Origin: Eubacteriaceae bacterium | GTDB lineage: Bacteria > Bacillota > Clostridia > Eubacteriales > Anaerofustaceae | DNA length: 64,000 bases | Assembly: GCA_009782515.1 (NCBI GenBank) | Contig: WRIY01000006.1 | Coordinates: 47,834 to 111,833, forward strand | Direction of reading: 5' to 3' | In this document: piece by piece, positions 1-9,290 of the stretch | Layout: each line of letters opens with the position of its first letter | Numbering within the stretch: the first letter of the stretch is position 1 | Made by a program: the position numbers and the translations under genes | The notes under the pieces: generated by a model | Database searches by the model: none | Told to the model about the DNA's origin: nothing | The model's input: the letters and a program-made list of their open reading frames with translations, nothing else

Positions 1-568
1 TGCAGTTATGCTTAATGAGAATATCGTTTGGCTTATTAATTGGACACTGAGCGAATCTACGAGCGAAGGAAATATCAGGCAGGCAATAATCTCTGTTGTA
101 CGCGATCTAGTGTGCAAGGCTGCCAACAGCCGAGGGTTTCATGATATAAGCCAACTCAAAATTAAGTACAAACATGCGCTATATGCTATGCAAAAGGGAA
201 GCCAGGCCAATTCACAGCAATGGATGTTTGACTTTCCCGATTATGAATTTGACTATATGGCAGATGCTGTAAGGCATGTAAGCGAAGAGGAGGATTTATG
301 CCATAAAGGCTTATTAAAGCTTAAGGAATACGACAAGAACAACAACACTGACTTGACTTCTCTATTGTACAATTTTATTCTTTCCTGCTTTAACGTAAAC
401 GAAACTTCATCCCGAGCATTTATCCATCGAGTCACCTTGAATCGCCGTTTAAAAAAGATAAAAGAAATATTAGGCTATAATTGGGAGAGCCAAAAGGATT
501 TGGATATGCTAACGCATATACTTATGAGCTACAAGATTATAAATGGCAGCGCAGGCGAGCCCGAGTAG
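1..568 (+). CDS. PucR/CdaR-type transcriptional regulator, C-terminal part (5' end cut by window)
   Basis: The frame is open to the left edge of the window, so the ATG at 8 is probably internal and the gene starts upstream. The last 60 residues look like the PucR-family C-terminal helix-turn-helix: a run ending with IHRVTLNRRLKKIKEILG and then a helix rich in Leu (DLDMLTHILMSYKI). This matches the family pattern 'iHrnTl.yRl.ki.eilG'. The preceding 110 residues show no domain I recognise. Family members are DNA-binding regulators of catabolic genes that respond to small molecules. The downstream symporter and methyltransferase genes lie on the same strand behind a terminator and their own promoter, so this protein could control them; that is inference from position only. 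Confidence 0.6.
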   Translation, partial: AVMLNENIVWLINWTLSESTSEGNIRQAIISVVRDLVCKAANSRGFHDISQLKIKYKHALYAMQKGSQANSQQWMFDFPDYEFDYMADAVRHVSEEEDLCHKGLLKLKEYDKNNNTDLTSLLYNFILSCFNVNETSSRAFIHRVTLNRRLKKIKEILGYNWESQKDLDMLTHILMSYKIINGSAGEPE

Positions 569-628
569 GAAATAGGCTGCGCTAATCGTGGTAAATTTAA
601 TGCATAATATAAAATAAGTGCTGTGATG

Positions 629-668
629 AAAACAGGGAGAGGCGCATTAAGATTCTGCCTGTTTTTTT
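629..668 (+). terminator. Rho-independent terminator after the PucR-like gene
   Basis: Arms AAAACAGG (629-636) and CCTGTTTT (658-665) form an 8 bp stem closing an imperfect loop, followed by a run of T to 668. Confidence 0.65.
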
Positions 669-740
669 ATTATGCTATGGCGATGTCCATTTTGTAGCAT
701 GAAACGCAAAAAAGTCGTTTCACATTGTACAATTTCGCAT

Positions 741-749
741 TGATATAAT
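741..749 (+). promoter_or_regulatory. Extended -10 promoter for the symporter/methyltransferase genes
   Basis: TGATATAAT is a perfect extended -10 (TGn-TATAAT). No good -35 is seen at 17 bases; TTCACA lies 19 bases upstream. The palindrome ATTGTACAAT (724-733) sits between -10 and -35 positions, where a regulator could block polymerase. The predicted leader before the symporter ATG is about 245 bases. Confidence 0.45.
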
Positions 750-1002
750 AAAACTAGCTTCTGCAGGAGTTTTATGCCCAAATAGCATGGATGTTTATTG
801 TTCAAAAACTATGGCATAGCAATAATTATAAAAATCCGCTCACTATAAAGCGAGCTGCCCTTGTTTGCTGTGCCTTTGGGAAATCGGCATGCTTTATCCC
901 AATAATGAAGCCTTCAGCATCATTGGAAAGAGCTTATTCGAAATGCACCGCCCATTTGCACAATATCCATTCAGCTTGGCAAAAAAATCAGGAGGAAGTT
1001 AA

Positions 1003-2397
1003 ATGTCAGATTCTAACGAAATAAAAAAAATGTCTTCTTTCGAAAAAACCAGCTACCAGATAATGTCGGTAGGAATAATGCTTGTTCTATCGCTGTACAA
1101 TTCCTCATACGCATACTTGTTTCTTACTAATGTATGCGGGTTGTCGATTGCCAGAGCCGCTTCGTCCCAAGGCATAGCAAGAGTTTTAAACCTATTGACG
1201 GTATTGTTTTTGCAGCCGATTTTGCTCGACTGGAGCGCCAAACAGAAATGGGGCAGATATATCACCTGGTTTGTCATATCACCGTTTTTGATGATAACCG
1301 GGCACTTGATGATGCAGTCAGCAGTTACGGCACTTGGCTCGGAGCAGTATATGTATTGGATGGCTATGTTTGGCTATTTGATTCTCAATATTGGTGTTGA
1401 TTTGCAGTATACAGCCATCTTCTCTTTAGGGCAGTCTTTTATTAGGGATCCGGCGGAGAGGCTCACCATGCAAGCGCGCATGAATCTCACGAACAATATA
1501 ACCTCAATGCTGTTCGGTTTTGTTTTGCTTCCTGCAATATACTACTTCGGCGGAGTGGATTTCATTAACTCCAGGGGCATGACAGTGATGGTGGCAGTAT
1601 ACAATGTTATAAACTTCATAGTGCTCCAGCCAATAATTAAAGCAACAAAGGATCTTGATCAGGAAGGGGGCATGGGGCAGCAGCCGCGAGTTTCAGCTAT
1701 TGACATACTTAAAGGCGTGGCTGCAAACAAAAGGCTCGCTCCATTATTTTGGTGCAATGCCATTGGCTCTACAGCCACCATGTCATGGGGACAAGTCTTC
1801 GCCTACATCTTCCTGTACTATTTCAAGGACCCAGCCATGCTATCTGCCTATAACGGAGTAAGCAGGGGCATCTCAATAATCGCAACATCGTTCGTACTGG
1901 CCTTTTCAAAGAAACTAAAATTGAATGCAGCTCTCAGATTTGGCTATATTGGCACAGCCATCGGGTATTTATGTATTTTCTTTTTCGCCCAAAATGCGCT
2001 GATGGGGATAATTTTTGTTGCTATAAATAGCCTATTTACATCGATGTCGGCCTCATCGTTTCCGCCATCTTACTCAGAAGTAGCAGAGTATATACGATAC
2101 GAATCTGACGAAAACCTTGGAGCTGTTGTTTTTACCTGCCAATTGGCTATTAATAAGGTAGCAGCTTATGGATCCAATATTATGGTTTCAGCTTTGGGCT
2201 GGATAGGCTTTTCCCCAACAGACCCGAATACGCATACTTCAGAGGTTCTCAGGAGCATGAAAGCTATTTGCACCCTGGTTCCTGCAGGGCTCCTATTGGC
2301 TGCACTGCTGATTCACACGCTCTTTCATAAGTTAACGCCTGAAAAGATGGCCGAAGCCAGAAAGGCTCTACCAGAACGCAGCGCTGCTAAAGCATAG
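1003..2397 (+). CDS. GPH-family (MelB-like) sugar/glycoside:cation symporter of the major facilitator superfamily
   Basis: The 464-residue product is almost entirely hydrophobic with about 12 predicted membrane segments, the usual size for glycoside-pentoside-hexuronide:cation symporters. After the second segment the cytoplasmic loop DWSAKQKWGRYITW (around residues 79-92) resembles the conserved GPH loop with a charged residue followed by G-R. The start is supported by AGGAGG at 991-996, seven bases before ATG. It is followed after 113 bases by a UroD-like methyltransferase on the same strand, so the two may be one unit handling one compound. The substrate cannot be read from the sequence. 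Family assignment is fairly firm; substrate is open. Confidence 0.75.
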   Translation: MSDSNEIKKMSSFEKTSYQIMSVGIMLVLSLYNSSYAYLFLTNVCGLSIARAASSQGIARVLNLLTVLFLQPILLDWSAKQKWGRYITWFVISPFLMITGHLMMQSAVTALGSEQYMYWMAMFGYLILNIGVDLQYTAIFSLGQSFIRDPAERLTMQARMNLTNNITSMLFGFVLLPAIYYFGGVDFINSRGMTVMVAVYNVINFIVLQPIIKATKDLDQEGGMGQQPRVSAIDILKGVAANKRLAPLFWCNAIGSTATMSWGQVFAYIFLYYFKDPAMLSAYNGVSRGISIIATSFVLAFSKKLKLNAALRFGYIGTAIGYLCIFFFAQNALMGIIFVAINSLFTSMSASSFPPSYSEVAEYIRYESDENLGAVVFTCQLAINKVAAYGSNIMVSALGWIGFSPTDPNTHTSEVLRSMKAICTLVPAGLLLAALLIHTLFHKLTPEKMAEARKALPERSAAKA

Positions 2398-2510
2398 CAG
2401 CACAGCGATGCAGCATAAAGCCGATTAAGCAGCACTTTTCCCTTCAGGCTAGGCTGCAGCATATAAATATTGAAAACTGTCTAAATATTATAAAAGGAAA
2501 GGTAAGAAAA

Positions 2511-3518
2511 ATGTTATCACCAAGAGAAAATTTTCTACGCGCTCTCAGGCACGAGCCTACAGAGTACACGCCAATAGCAACCTTAGACGCATACTGGGGA
2601 AGAGGGGGAATAGGGTGGCTGGACTCCGGCCCTCCAGAGGGAGGCTTAGATGGTTTTGGCGTCAATTTCGTGCGTGAAGATTCAGTTGGCATGGCAAAAA
2701 TGCCAGAGCCGGGCGCCTTTGTGCTTAAGGATATTACCGAATGGAAGAAAGTGGTCACTATTCCTGATTTGGACGCTATTGATTGGGAAAAAGCAGCTGA
2801 AACTACACCTGCCCCCGATCCGGCGAAAGTCGGCAAAACAAGCTGCGGCTGGGGGGTGTTCACACGCCTGAATTTTCTCATGGGATTTGAAGGCGCTTTA
2901 GTGGCTATGATGACAGAGCCCGAAGCGGTACATGAGTTCTTTGACGCTTTTACTGAATATAGAATAAAATATTGCGAAAAAGTAGTTAAGTACTTCAAGC
3001 CAGACATTCTTGATTACTTTGACGACATAGCAAGTGAGCGAAGCCCCTTTATTTCGCTTGAAACTTACAAAACAATGATTAAGCCATACCATAAACGCGC
3101 TTTTAGCGCCATTAAGGATCTTGGCGCCATTCCGGCTTTGCATATTTGCGGCAGGGCAGAGGACTATGTAGAAGAGTATATTGATGCAGGGGCTCAAGCA
3201 TGGACCATGGTGCAGCCCAGAAATGACATTGCGGGAATACTCGAGAAATATGCTGGCAGGCTGTGTATATGGGATGGTTATGATGCCAATGGGCCTGCGG
3301 GATACTATGGAGCAACGAAAGAAACAATACAAAATGAAGTTAGGCGCTGCCTAAACTCGTATGGGCCTCCCCTCAAAGGATACTTCTTTGATGTTGGGGC
3401 AGTTCAATATACAAGCGAGCAACAAGATTTTAGGGCTAAGCTCCAGGAGTATGTAGTTGAAGCATGCCTTGAATGGCGTAAAGAAGAATTTGAAAGGCTT
3501 GGCATAAAGCAGCAATAA
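2511..3518 (+). CDS. Uroporphyrinogen decarboxylase-like corrinoid methyltransferase (MtaA/CmuA-type)
   Basis: 335 residues with the UroD fold signature: the start SPRENFLRALRHEPTEYTP, the central region DYFDDIASERSPFIS and then HICGRAEDY around residue 210. True heme enzymes (HemE) carry the N-terminal substrate-binding motif with conserved arginines in a different context; this protein instead resembles the methyltransferase branch, in which H-x-C helps bind zinc and activates a thiol for methyl transfer with a corrinoid protein. No corrinoid-binding protein gene is adjacent. AGGAAAGG lies a few bases before the ATG. The neighbouring GPH symporter suggests uptake of a methylated or methoxylated substrate; this is inference. 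Confidence 0.65.
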   Translation: MLSPRENFLRALRHEPTEYTPIATLDAYWGRGGIGWLDSGPPEGGLDGFGVNFVREDSVGMAKMPEPGAFVLKDITEWKKVVTIPDLDAIDWEKAAETTPAPDPAKVGKTSCGWGVFTRLNFLMGFEGALVAMMTEPEAVHEFFDAFTEYRIKYCEKVVKYFKPDILDYFDDIASERSPFISLETYKTMIKPYHKRAFSAIKDLGAIPALHICGRAEDYVEEYIDAGAQAWTMVQPRNDIAGILEKYAGRLCIWDGYDANGPAGYYGATKETIQNEVRRCLNSYGPPLKGYFFDVGAVQYTSEQQDFRAKLQEYVVEACLEWRKEEFERLGIKQQ

Positions 3519-3864
3519 GACCGTTGGCAAGTGTTTTTTACGATGCCCCCGGATCCGCTGCAGAAAGCATTCAGCGGAGGTTTCAATACGCTGTATTAGC
3601 CAACCACGATTATTTGGCTCTAGCCTGGCAGTTTCGCAATGCAGTATAAAAAATAAAGAAGCTGCTATAAATGGCGATTGGGCAAGCCACGAACCGGCTT
3701 GTATAACTAGCAGAAAACTGGGGGCAGAGCCCCCCAGTTTGTGTTCGATTAGGATATTTTTCATGCCAGAATAGGATTTCTTCAGGCAAACTTATCTTGG
3801 CTTTCAGCGAAGCAGAAATATGCGCTGAAAAGCTGCCAAGAGCAGTATGGTGATTGCCGGCACT
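3519..3864. other. Convergent intergenic region with one strong hairpin
   Basis: The gap lies between the ends of two convergent genes. The only clear structure is an inverted repeat at 3715-3740 (arms AAACTGGGGGC and GCCCCCAGTTT). No open frame with a ribosome site is seen. Confidence 0.5.
3715..3740. terminator. Hairpin between convergent genes, probable bidirectional terminator
   Basis: Eleven-base GC-rich arms with one unpaired C close an AGA loop. There is no long T run on the plus side; on the minus side the stem is followed by TTTTC. It may end transcription from both the methyltransferase and queG sides. Confidence 0.45.
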
Positions 3865-4776
3865 TTACTTGCGCTCGCTGTTATCGCGCACATCAAGCAT
3901 CTTGATGGCGTTTCTGCGGATTGGCGCCGCGCCGCGCCAAGACATAGCGCTATTGCCATATATGGCCTTAAACTGGCTGTTTGTAATTGACGCCAATTCA
4001 TTTAGATCAGCATAAGCGCTTTCCAGACTTATCAAAAATGAAGGCTCGCCCGCTTCCGGAGCAGCAATATTGTATGGGCAGCATAGCTGGCACTCATCAC
4101 AGCCATAAATATAGCCTGAGCCAGCTGCTTTGCGCGAGAGCTTGCCTATCTGGCTTTGGTATGAGATGCATTTGCTGTATGCAAATCCACTATCCAGCGC
4201 GCCTGTCGGGCAAGCAGCAACGCATAAGCCGCATTCTGGGCATTTGCTCTCTATCAAGCGATCGTTTGCCTCAAGCTCAGCATCAACCAGAATCGTTCCG
4301 AGGAATATAAAGCTGCCGTATTCCTCGTTAACAAGCAGGCTATTGCGCCCAATAAAGCCCAAGCCAGCGCTGTATGCTGCCATTTTGTCTGATAAAGGGC
4401 CAGTATCTACGAATATTTTATGCTCTACCTGCGTTCCCAACTCTGCTTGAAGCTTTTCTACGAGCCGGCTGGCTTTCGCCATGACAGCCTTATGGTAGTC
4501 AATGCCGTAGGCGCTCATTGAAATTTTGGCCTTGTTGGCCTCTTGGCTGGGCGCTATTGTCTGTTTATAAGCGAGCGCAACAGAAATGATTGACTTGGCA
4601 TTTGGCATTATCGCTTTCCAGCCAAAAAGGCCTGAACCGCTGAGCTTGCTAAATGCAATATCCCCGCTTCCCAGATGCGTGAAATGCTTGTATTGGCTTT
4701 CAAATGTTTCAAGGCCGGCAAAGCCAGCCAATGTTAAGCCACACTCTTTGCCCAGAGCCAATGCGCTAAGCGCCAT
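3865..4776 (-). CDS. queG: Epoxyqueuosine reductase QueG
   Basis: QueG is a cobalamin- and iron-sulfur-dependent enzyme that reduces epoxyqueuosine to queuosine in the anticodon of certain tRNAs. The 303-residue product has the two 4Fe-4S motifs in order: CPECGLCVAACP (C179, C182, C185, C189) and CDECQLCCPYN (C226-C233) with a lone C203. The DTGPLSDK segment at 124-131 corresponds to the family's DTGP region. It is shorter than the E. coli protein because the C-terminal HEAT-like extension is missing, which is usual in Firmicutes. Its ATG overlaps the end of coaE by 11 bases, implying coupling. The other queuosine gene queA lies about 4.5 kb upstream on the same strand. Confidence 0.93.
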   Translation of the reverse strand: MALSALALGKECGLTLAGFAGLETFESQYKHFTHLGSGDIAFSKLSGSGLFGWKAIMPNAKSIISVALAYKQTIAPSQEANKAKISMSAYGIDYHKAVMAKASRLVEKLQAELGTQVEHKIFVDTGPLSDKMAAYSAGLGFIGRNSLLVNEEYGSFIFLGTILVDAELEANDRLIESKCPECGLCVAACPTGALDSGFAYSKCISYQSQIGKLSRKAAGSGYIYGCDECQLCCPYNIAAPEAGEPSFLISLESAYADLNELASITNSQFKAIYGNSAMSWRGAAPIRRNAIKMLDVRDNSERK

Positions 4777-5368
4777 ATTCCTGGATTAGCATGTCTATAG
4801 CAAAAACCACAATACCTTCCAGATCGGCTATGCTTGAATCATTATAGACAATGATGTCGGCTTTTGAAGCTTTTTCGTCAATATCCATTTGCGATTTTAT
4901 GCGGCGTGTGGCATCGGCTATGTCCATGCCGCGGTAATCAACCAGCCTTTGGGCTGCTATATCATTGCTTGAGTATACCAGAATTGTTTTGTCTACATCG
5001 CCTTCAAGCCCTGCTTCAAACAGCAGCGGGACATCATAAAAAATGATCTTATTGCCCTCGGCCTCAAGCTCTGCTTTCATCTCAGCAGCCTGGCGGGCAA
5101 CGATAGGGTGTATGATTGACTCGAGCGTTTTTCTGCTTTCCTCATTCGAAAACACGATATCTGCTAAGGCTTTTCTGTCTACATCGTCGCCATCAAAAGC
5201 TATGCTGCCAAATGCGGCCCTAATGCCTTCCTTCGCCTCTATGCTTTTTGAAGCTGCTCTTGAGAGCTCGTCTGCATCGATTATTGGAAAGGAATACTTT
5301 TGCCTAATAATAGATGACACCGTTGACTTGCCGGTGCCAATGCCTCCTGTTATGCCGATAAAGGCCAT
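4766..5368 (-). CDS. coaE: Dephospho-CoA kinase CoaE
   Basis: This enzyme phosphorylates the ribose 3'-OH of dephospho-CoA, the last step of coenzyme A synthesis. The 200-residue product opens with GITGGIGTGKSTVSS, a textbook P-loop for this family, followed by the DADELSR motif (near residue 31) and a lid region. The ribosome site AAGGGGAGG precedes the ATG closely. It lies 12 bases downstream of polA, the same polA-coaE arrangement found in many Firmicutes (there usually with mutM between). Confidence 0.95.
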   Translation of the reverse strand: MAFIGITGGIGTGKSTVSSIIRQKYSFPIIDADELSRAASKSIEAKEGIRAAFGSIAFDGDDVDRKALADIVFSNEESRKTLESIIHPIVARQAAEMKAELEAEGNKIIFYDVPLLFEAGLEGDVDKTILVYSSNDIAAQRLVDYRGMDIADATRRIKSQMDIDEKASKADIIVYNDSSIADLEGIVVFAIDMLIQEYGA

Positions 5369-5380
5369 AGCCTCCCCTTT

Positions 5381-7996
5381 CTACTTTGCGCCATGCCAGC
5401 TGTAAGACATCTGTGTGTCAGCTACTAAAGGCACTGAAAGCTGCGCTGCATTGCACATTTCTTCTCTAAGTATATCTGCCGCCTTCACAGACTCGCTTAT
5501 TGGGCAGTCAATGATCAGCTCATCGTGCACTTGCAAAATTAGCCTTGAGAGCATGCCTTCACTTGCCAAGCGGGCATCAATGTTTATCATTGCGATTTTT
5601 ATTATATCGGCAGCGCTCCCCTGAATAGGCGCATTAAGCGCAACTCTCTCATTAAAGGCCCTGGTATTGTGGTTGGATGAATAAATGCCTGGCGTGTATA
5701 CCCTTCTGGAAAACAGCGTTTCTACATAGCCTTGAGCCTTGGCCGCCTCCACAGTTTTTTGCATATATTCCTTTACCCCTTTAAAGCGCTCCAGGTACAG
5801 CTCAATATATTTTCCAGCCTCTTGTTGTGATATGCCTAAATTTCGTGCAAGGCCAAAAGCGCTTATGCCATATACAATTCCAAAGTTAACAGCTTTTGCT
5901 TGAGAGCGCTGTTCGTAGCTGACATCCGCAAGGCTTACGCCGAATACTTCTGAAGCTGTCTTTTGGTGTATGTCTACGCCTTGGTGGAATGCTTCTATCA
6001 TAGCCTCATCCCCTGACATATGCGCCAAAACCCTTAGCTCGATCTGGGAATAGTCAGCATCAATTAACACCCAGTCCTTATGTGAAGCGACGAAAGCTTT
6101 TCTTATAAGCCTGCCTTCATCTGTGCGCATTGGTATGTTTTGAAGGTTCGGGTTGGATGAAGACAGCCTGCCGGTAGTTGTTGCCGTTTGGTTGAAGCTT
6201 GTGTGTATCTTCTCGCTGACAGGGTCCACAAGCTTAAGCATGGACTCAACATAGGTGCTATTGAGCTTGTTTATTGCTCTGAGCTCAATAATCTTGGGGA
6301 TGATCGGATGCATTCCATCAAGCTGCTCCAGCACTTCAGAGTCTGTAGAATAGCCGGCCTTTGACTTTGTCTTCTTTATTATCGGCAGGCCAAGCTCTTC
6401 GAAAAGCAGGTTGCCAAGCTGCTTTGGCGAGCTGACAAGAAATTCGGGGCCTTTGCCGGCCAGCTTTAAAATATCGCTGTTTAAGATTGCAGCCCTTTCG
6501 CTCAGGCTCTCCCCTTGTCCAGAGAGCACCGAAGGCTCGATTTTAAATCCAAACTGCTCCATTCTGGCAAGAGTTATTGCCAATGGATGCTCTATCTCGT
6601 CATACAGCTTTTCGAGGCCTCTGCTTTTTAGCTCGCTTGAGAGTTCGCATGAGAGCTCCCAGACAGTTTTTGCGTCGCTTTTTGCTTTTGCTAATGCATC
6701 GCCTGCTTCCTGGCTAACTAAAAATGACATCTGGCCTTGCCCTTTTGGGCTCCCATCGCCAGAAGAAAGCTCGCCAGGCAGCTCTCCGAGGTGCCTTATC
6801 GCCAAATCGCCCAAGCTGTAGCGGGTTTCATGCGAATTGAGCACATAAGATGCTATTGATACATCAATTACAGCGCCTTTTATTTTAATGCCGCGCTCAC
6901 TAAAATCCTTATATGCGGTTTTAAGGTTTAAGCATGCCTTTAGTATGGATTCGTCCTCCATGAAAGCGCGGGCATCTTCCCAGCTTCCCTGCGCCACAGC
7001 GCTTTCGCCTTGGCTGGAGAATGCTGCAAGGCACAGGCTGCCGCCGGCGGTTTCGTATGCAAACGAAACTGCGGCTTTGCTCTCTTTTAGCGCTTTTGGC
7101 GCTTTAAGCTCTTGCGGCGCGCCTTCTTTGGGCTTAAAAGCAGCTGCCCTCTTGGCGATGCTCACCAGGCTAAGGGCCTGCAGCATTTCAATAACTTTGC
7201 TGTTTGAAAAACATGCTTTGGAAGCGGCATCGTAATCCAGCTCTACCGGCACTTGCGTTACGATCCTGGCTAGCTCACAGCTTAGGTATGCAAGATCTTT
7301 TCCTTCTGCCAGCCTTTCCTTCAGCTTGCCTTTCTCGCTTTCTATATTTTCATAAACTCCGTCAAGGGATCCATAAGCCTTAATAAGCTTAAGGGCTGTC
7401 TTTTCGCCAATGCCCTTAATTCCGGGAATATTGTCAGAGGCATCGCCCATTAAGGCTTTTACATCAATAAGCTGCTTTGGCGTTATGCCATATGTGCTGC
7501 TTATATAGGCAGGGTCTACAAAAACAGTGTCGGATATGCCCTTTTTAGAGTAGATAATTGTCGTAAGGCTGCTGGCAAGCTGAAACGAGTCACGATCTCC
7601 GGTAACAATGAAGGTTTCGTTGCCCGCCTCGTCTCCAACCCTGGCAATATGGCCAAGCACGTCATCAGCCTCAAACCCGTCTGCACGGACTATCGGCACG
7701 CCAGCTTCATTAAGTATCTCGATGAGTATGGGAATTTGGGCTCTGAGAGCTTCCTCCATCTCAGGCCTGCCTGCTTTGTATTCGGCATATGAAGCCAGCC
7801 TGAATGTTTGGGCCGGCGAATCGAACGCTGCAAAAAAATAGTCAGGCTGCTCCTGCTCTATTAGTTTTAGCAGCATGCTTAAGAAGCCATGTATAGCATT
7901 CGTTGGAGTCCCGTTTGGGGCACTCATTGGCGGAAGCGCAAAGAATGCTTTAAACAACAGTGAAAACGCGTCAATAGCAACAGTCTTTTTGCCCAT
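5381..7996 (-). CDS. polA: DNA polymerase I
   Basis: The 871-residue protein fills gaps and removes RNA primers. An N-terminal 5' nuclease domain (about 1-290) carries DGFEADD and the GDASDNIPGIKGIGEKTA helix-hairpin-helix. The C-terminal polymerase domain (about 470-871) has motif A DADYSQIELR, the O-helix RSQAKAVNFGIVYG and motif C QVHDELI. The middle 3'-5' exonuclease region is degenerate: the DxE motif is replaced by FAYETAG and the second Asp region reads SYVLNSHETRY, so proofreading is probably lost, as in Taq and several Firmicute enzymes. The start is preceded by GGTTAGG, a modest ribosome site. Confidence 0.96.
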   Translation of the reverse strand: MGKKTVAIDAFSLLFKAFFALPPMSAPNGTPTNAIHGFLSMLLKLIEQEQPDYFFAAFDSPAQTFRLASYAEYKAGRPEMEEALRAQIPILIEILNEAGVPIVRADGFEADDVLGHIARVGDEAGNETFIVTGDRDSFQLASSLTTIIYSKKGISDTVFVDPAYISSTYGITPKQLIDVKALMGDASDNIPGIKGIGEKTALKLIKAYGSLDGVYENIESEKGKLKERLAEGKDLAYLSCELARIVTQVPVELDYDAASKACFSNSKVIEMLQALSLVSIAKRAAAFKPKEGAPQELKAPKALKESKAAVSFAYETAGGSLCLAAFSSQGESAVAQGSWEDARAFMEDESILKACLNLKTAYKDFSERGIKIKGAVIDVSIASYVLNSHETRYSLGDLAIRHLGELPGELSSGDGSPKGQGQMSFLVSQEAGDALAKAKSDAKTVWELSCELSSELKSRGLEKLYDEIEHPLAITLARMEQFGFKIEPSVLSGQGESLSERAAILNSDILKLAGKGPEFLVSSPKQLGNLLFEELGLPIIKKTKSKAGYSTDSEVLEQLDGMHPIIPKIIELRAINKLNSTYVESMLKLVDPVSEKIHTSFNQTATTTGRLSSSNPNLQNIPMRTDEGRLIRKAFVASHKDWVLIDADYSQIELRVLAHMSGDEAMIEAFHQGVDIHQKTASEVFGVSLADVSYEQRSQAKAVNFGIVYGISAFGLARNLGISQQEAGKYIELYLERFKGVKEYMQKTVEAAKAQGYVETLFSRRVYTPGIYSSNHNTRAFNERVALNAPIQGSAADIIKIAMINIDARLASEGMLSRLILQVHDELIIDCPISESVKAADILREEMCNAAQLSVPLVADTQMSYSWHGAK

Positions 7997-8026
7997 AAAC
8001 CTAACCGGTTCGCTGCCTTTCTGTTT

Positions 8027-9229
8027 TTATAGATTGACTATAAAATCTCCAATGCGGCTTAGCGCTGTCGCCAGCGTTTCCCGGCTGCAAGCGTATGAAA
8101 TGCGCATGTAGCCATCTGCAAAGAAGTATTCGCCCGGAATGCAGGCCACTTGGCTGCCAGCTAGCAGTGCCTCGCAGAATTCAGAGGATGTCAAAAAGCC
8201 GCCTTTCTCAAGGTACTTTTGAATGTCGCAAAGAGCATAGAACGCCCCATCAGGCTCAGGGCACCAGATATCGTGCTCAGCAAGAAAGCCGAGAACGAGC
8301 TCGCGCCTTGCGCTGTACTCTGCAACTATCTCTTGAATATAGCCTTCGCCAAGCGAAAGCGCTGCAAGGGCTGCATATTGGCTGACAATCGAAGTGTGCG
8401 ATATGCAGTGGCCTTGAAGGGTGCTTATCGCGTTTATAACTTCCCTGTTTGCGCCTATATAGCCCACTCTCCATCCTGGCATGGCATAAGCTTTGGAAAA
8501 TCCATTGACGCTAAGCGTTATATCTTTTGCCTCATCTGAGAATGAAGCTATCGATACATGCTCTGAGCTGCCGAAGAGGAATTTTTCGTAGATTTCATCG
8601 CTTATGATATAAATTCCCTCTGCTATGCATATTTCCGCAATCGCTTTAAGCTCCTCTGCTGAGTAGACAGCGCCTGTAGGGTTGGCCGGAGAGTTTATGA
8701 TAATTGCTTTTGACTTAGGCGTCAGTGCAGCTTTCAACTGGCCGGCTGAGAGCTTAAAGCCTGATTCTTTTGATGTATTCACGGTCACCGGCACCGCGCC
8801 AGCTGCTTTTGCCATTTCAACATAGCTTACCCATGCCGGCACTGGAATGATTATTTCGTCCCCAGGGCTGCACAGAGCCTGAATTGCTGTAAACAAGCCT
8901 TGTTTTGCGCCGCTTGTTACAATAATCTCATCGGTGCTGTAGCTAACAGAGTTTTCAGATTCAAATTTGCGGCATATTTCTTCCCGTAGCTCAATTAAGC
9001 CCTCTACTGAGCCATACTTGGACATATTCCCTGCTACCGCTTCAATAGAAGCAAGCTTTGCTTTTTCATGGACAGGAAAGTCCGGCTCCCCTGCGCCAAG
9101 GGAGTACACTGTTATGCCTTGCCTTCGAAGCTCTGTGACTTTTGATGTGATTCCCATAGTAATAGAAGGCGCGATGCCTTCGAGAATTGACGATAATGGT
9201 TTTTTCATAGTATTGCCAAGCGCCGGCAT
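8027..9229 (-). CDS. Class I pyridoxal-phosphate aminotransferase, aspartate aminotransferase-like
   Basis: The product (400 residues) matches the 1-gamma subgroup of aspartate aminotransferases: GAGEPDFP near residue 47, YGSVEGLIELR, the NPANPTGA-type SPANPTGAV loop, SDEIYEKFLF with the PLP-contacting Asp/Tyr, and the Schiff-base lysine in SVNGFSKAYAMPGWRVGY. It should transfer amino groups from aspartate, or related amino acids, to 2-oxoglutarate; exact specificity (aspartate, aromatic, prephenate) cannot be told. The annotated start could instead be the ATG 21 bases downstream (MKKPLSS), which aligns better with relatives. Confidence 0.88.
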   Translation of the reverse strand: MPALGNTMKKPLSSILEGIAPSITMGITSKVTELRRQGITVYSLGAGEPDFPVHEKAKLASIEAVAGNMSKYGSVEGLIELREEICRKFESENSVSYSTDEIIVTSGAKQGLFTAIQALCSPGDEIIIPVPAWVSYVEMAKAAGAVPVTVNTSKESGFKLSAGQLKAALTPKSKAIIINSPANPTGAVYSAEELKAIAEICIAEGIYIISDEIYEKFLFGSSEHVSIASFSDEAKDITLSVNGFSKAYAMPGWRVGYIGANREVINAISTLQGHCISHTSIVSQYAALAALSLGEGYIQEIVAEYSARRELVLGFLAEHDIWCPEPDGAFYALCDIQKYLEKGGFLTSSEFCEALLAGSQVACIPGEYFFADGYMRISYACSRETLATALSRIGDFIVNL

Positions 9230-9290
9230 TTCGGCTCTAAATTAGCAGCGCTTGCCCTTTCTTAAGAATGAATTGTATAATGCCAAATTG

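Larger units (their letters stand above)
569..1002. other. Intergenic region with terminator, promoter and operator-like repeats
   Basis: This 434-base gap holds a terminator for the upstream regulator (629-668), an extended -10 promoter (741-749), and two inverted repeats just upstream of it. One has arms GAAACG and CGTTTC (701-706 and 716-721); the other is the perfect palindrome ATTGTACAAT (724-733). A 77-codon open frame at 791-1024 has no ribosome site and overlaps the next gene, so I treat the rest as untranslated leader. Confidence 0.5.

Noticed and set aside
791..1024. Open frame of 77 codons upstream of the symporter
   Set aside because: It has no ribosome site, overlaps the real gene start, and its composition does not look like protein.
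3987..4310. Plus-strand frames opposite queG and polA
   Set aside because: They are shadows of well-supported genes and have no ribosome site or recognised motif.
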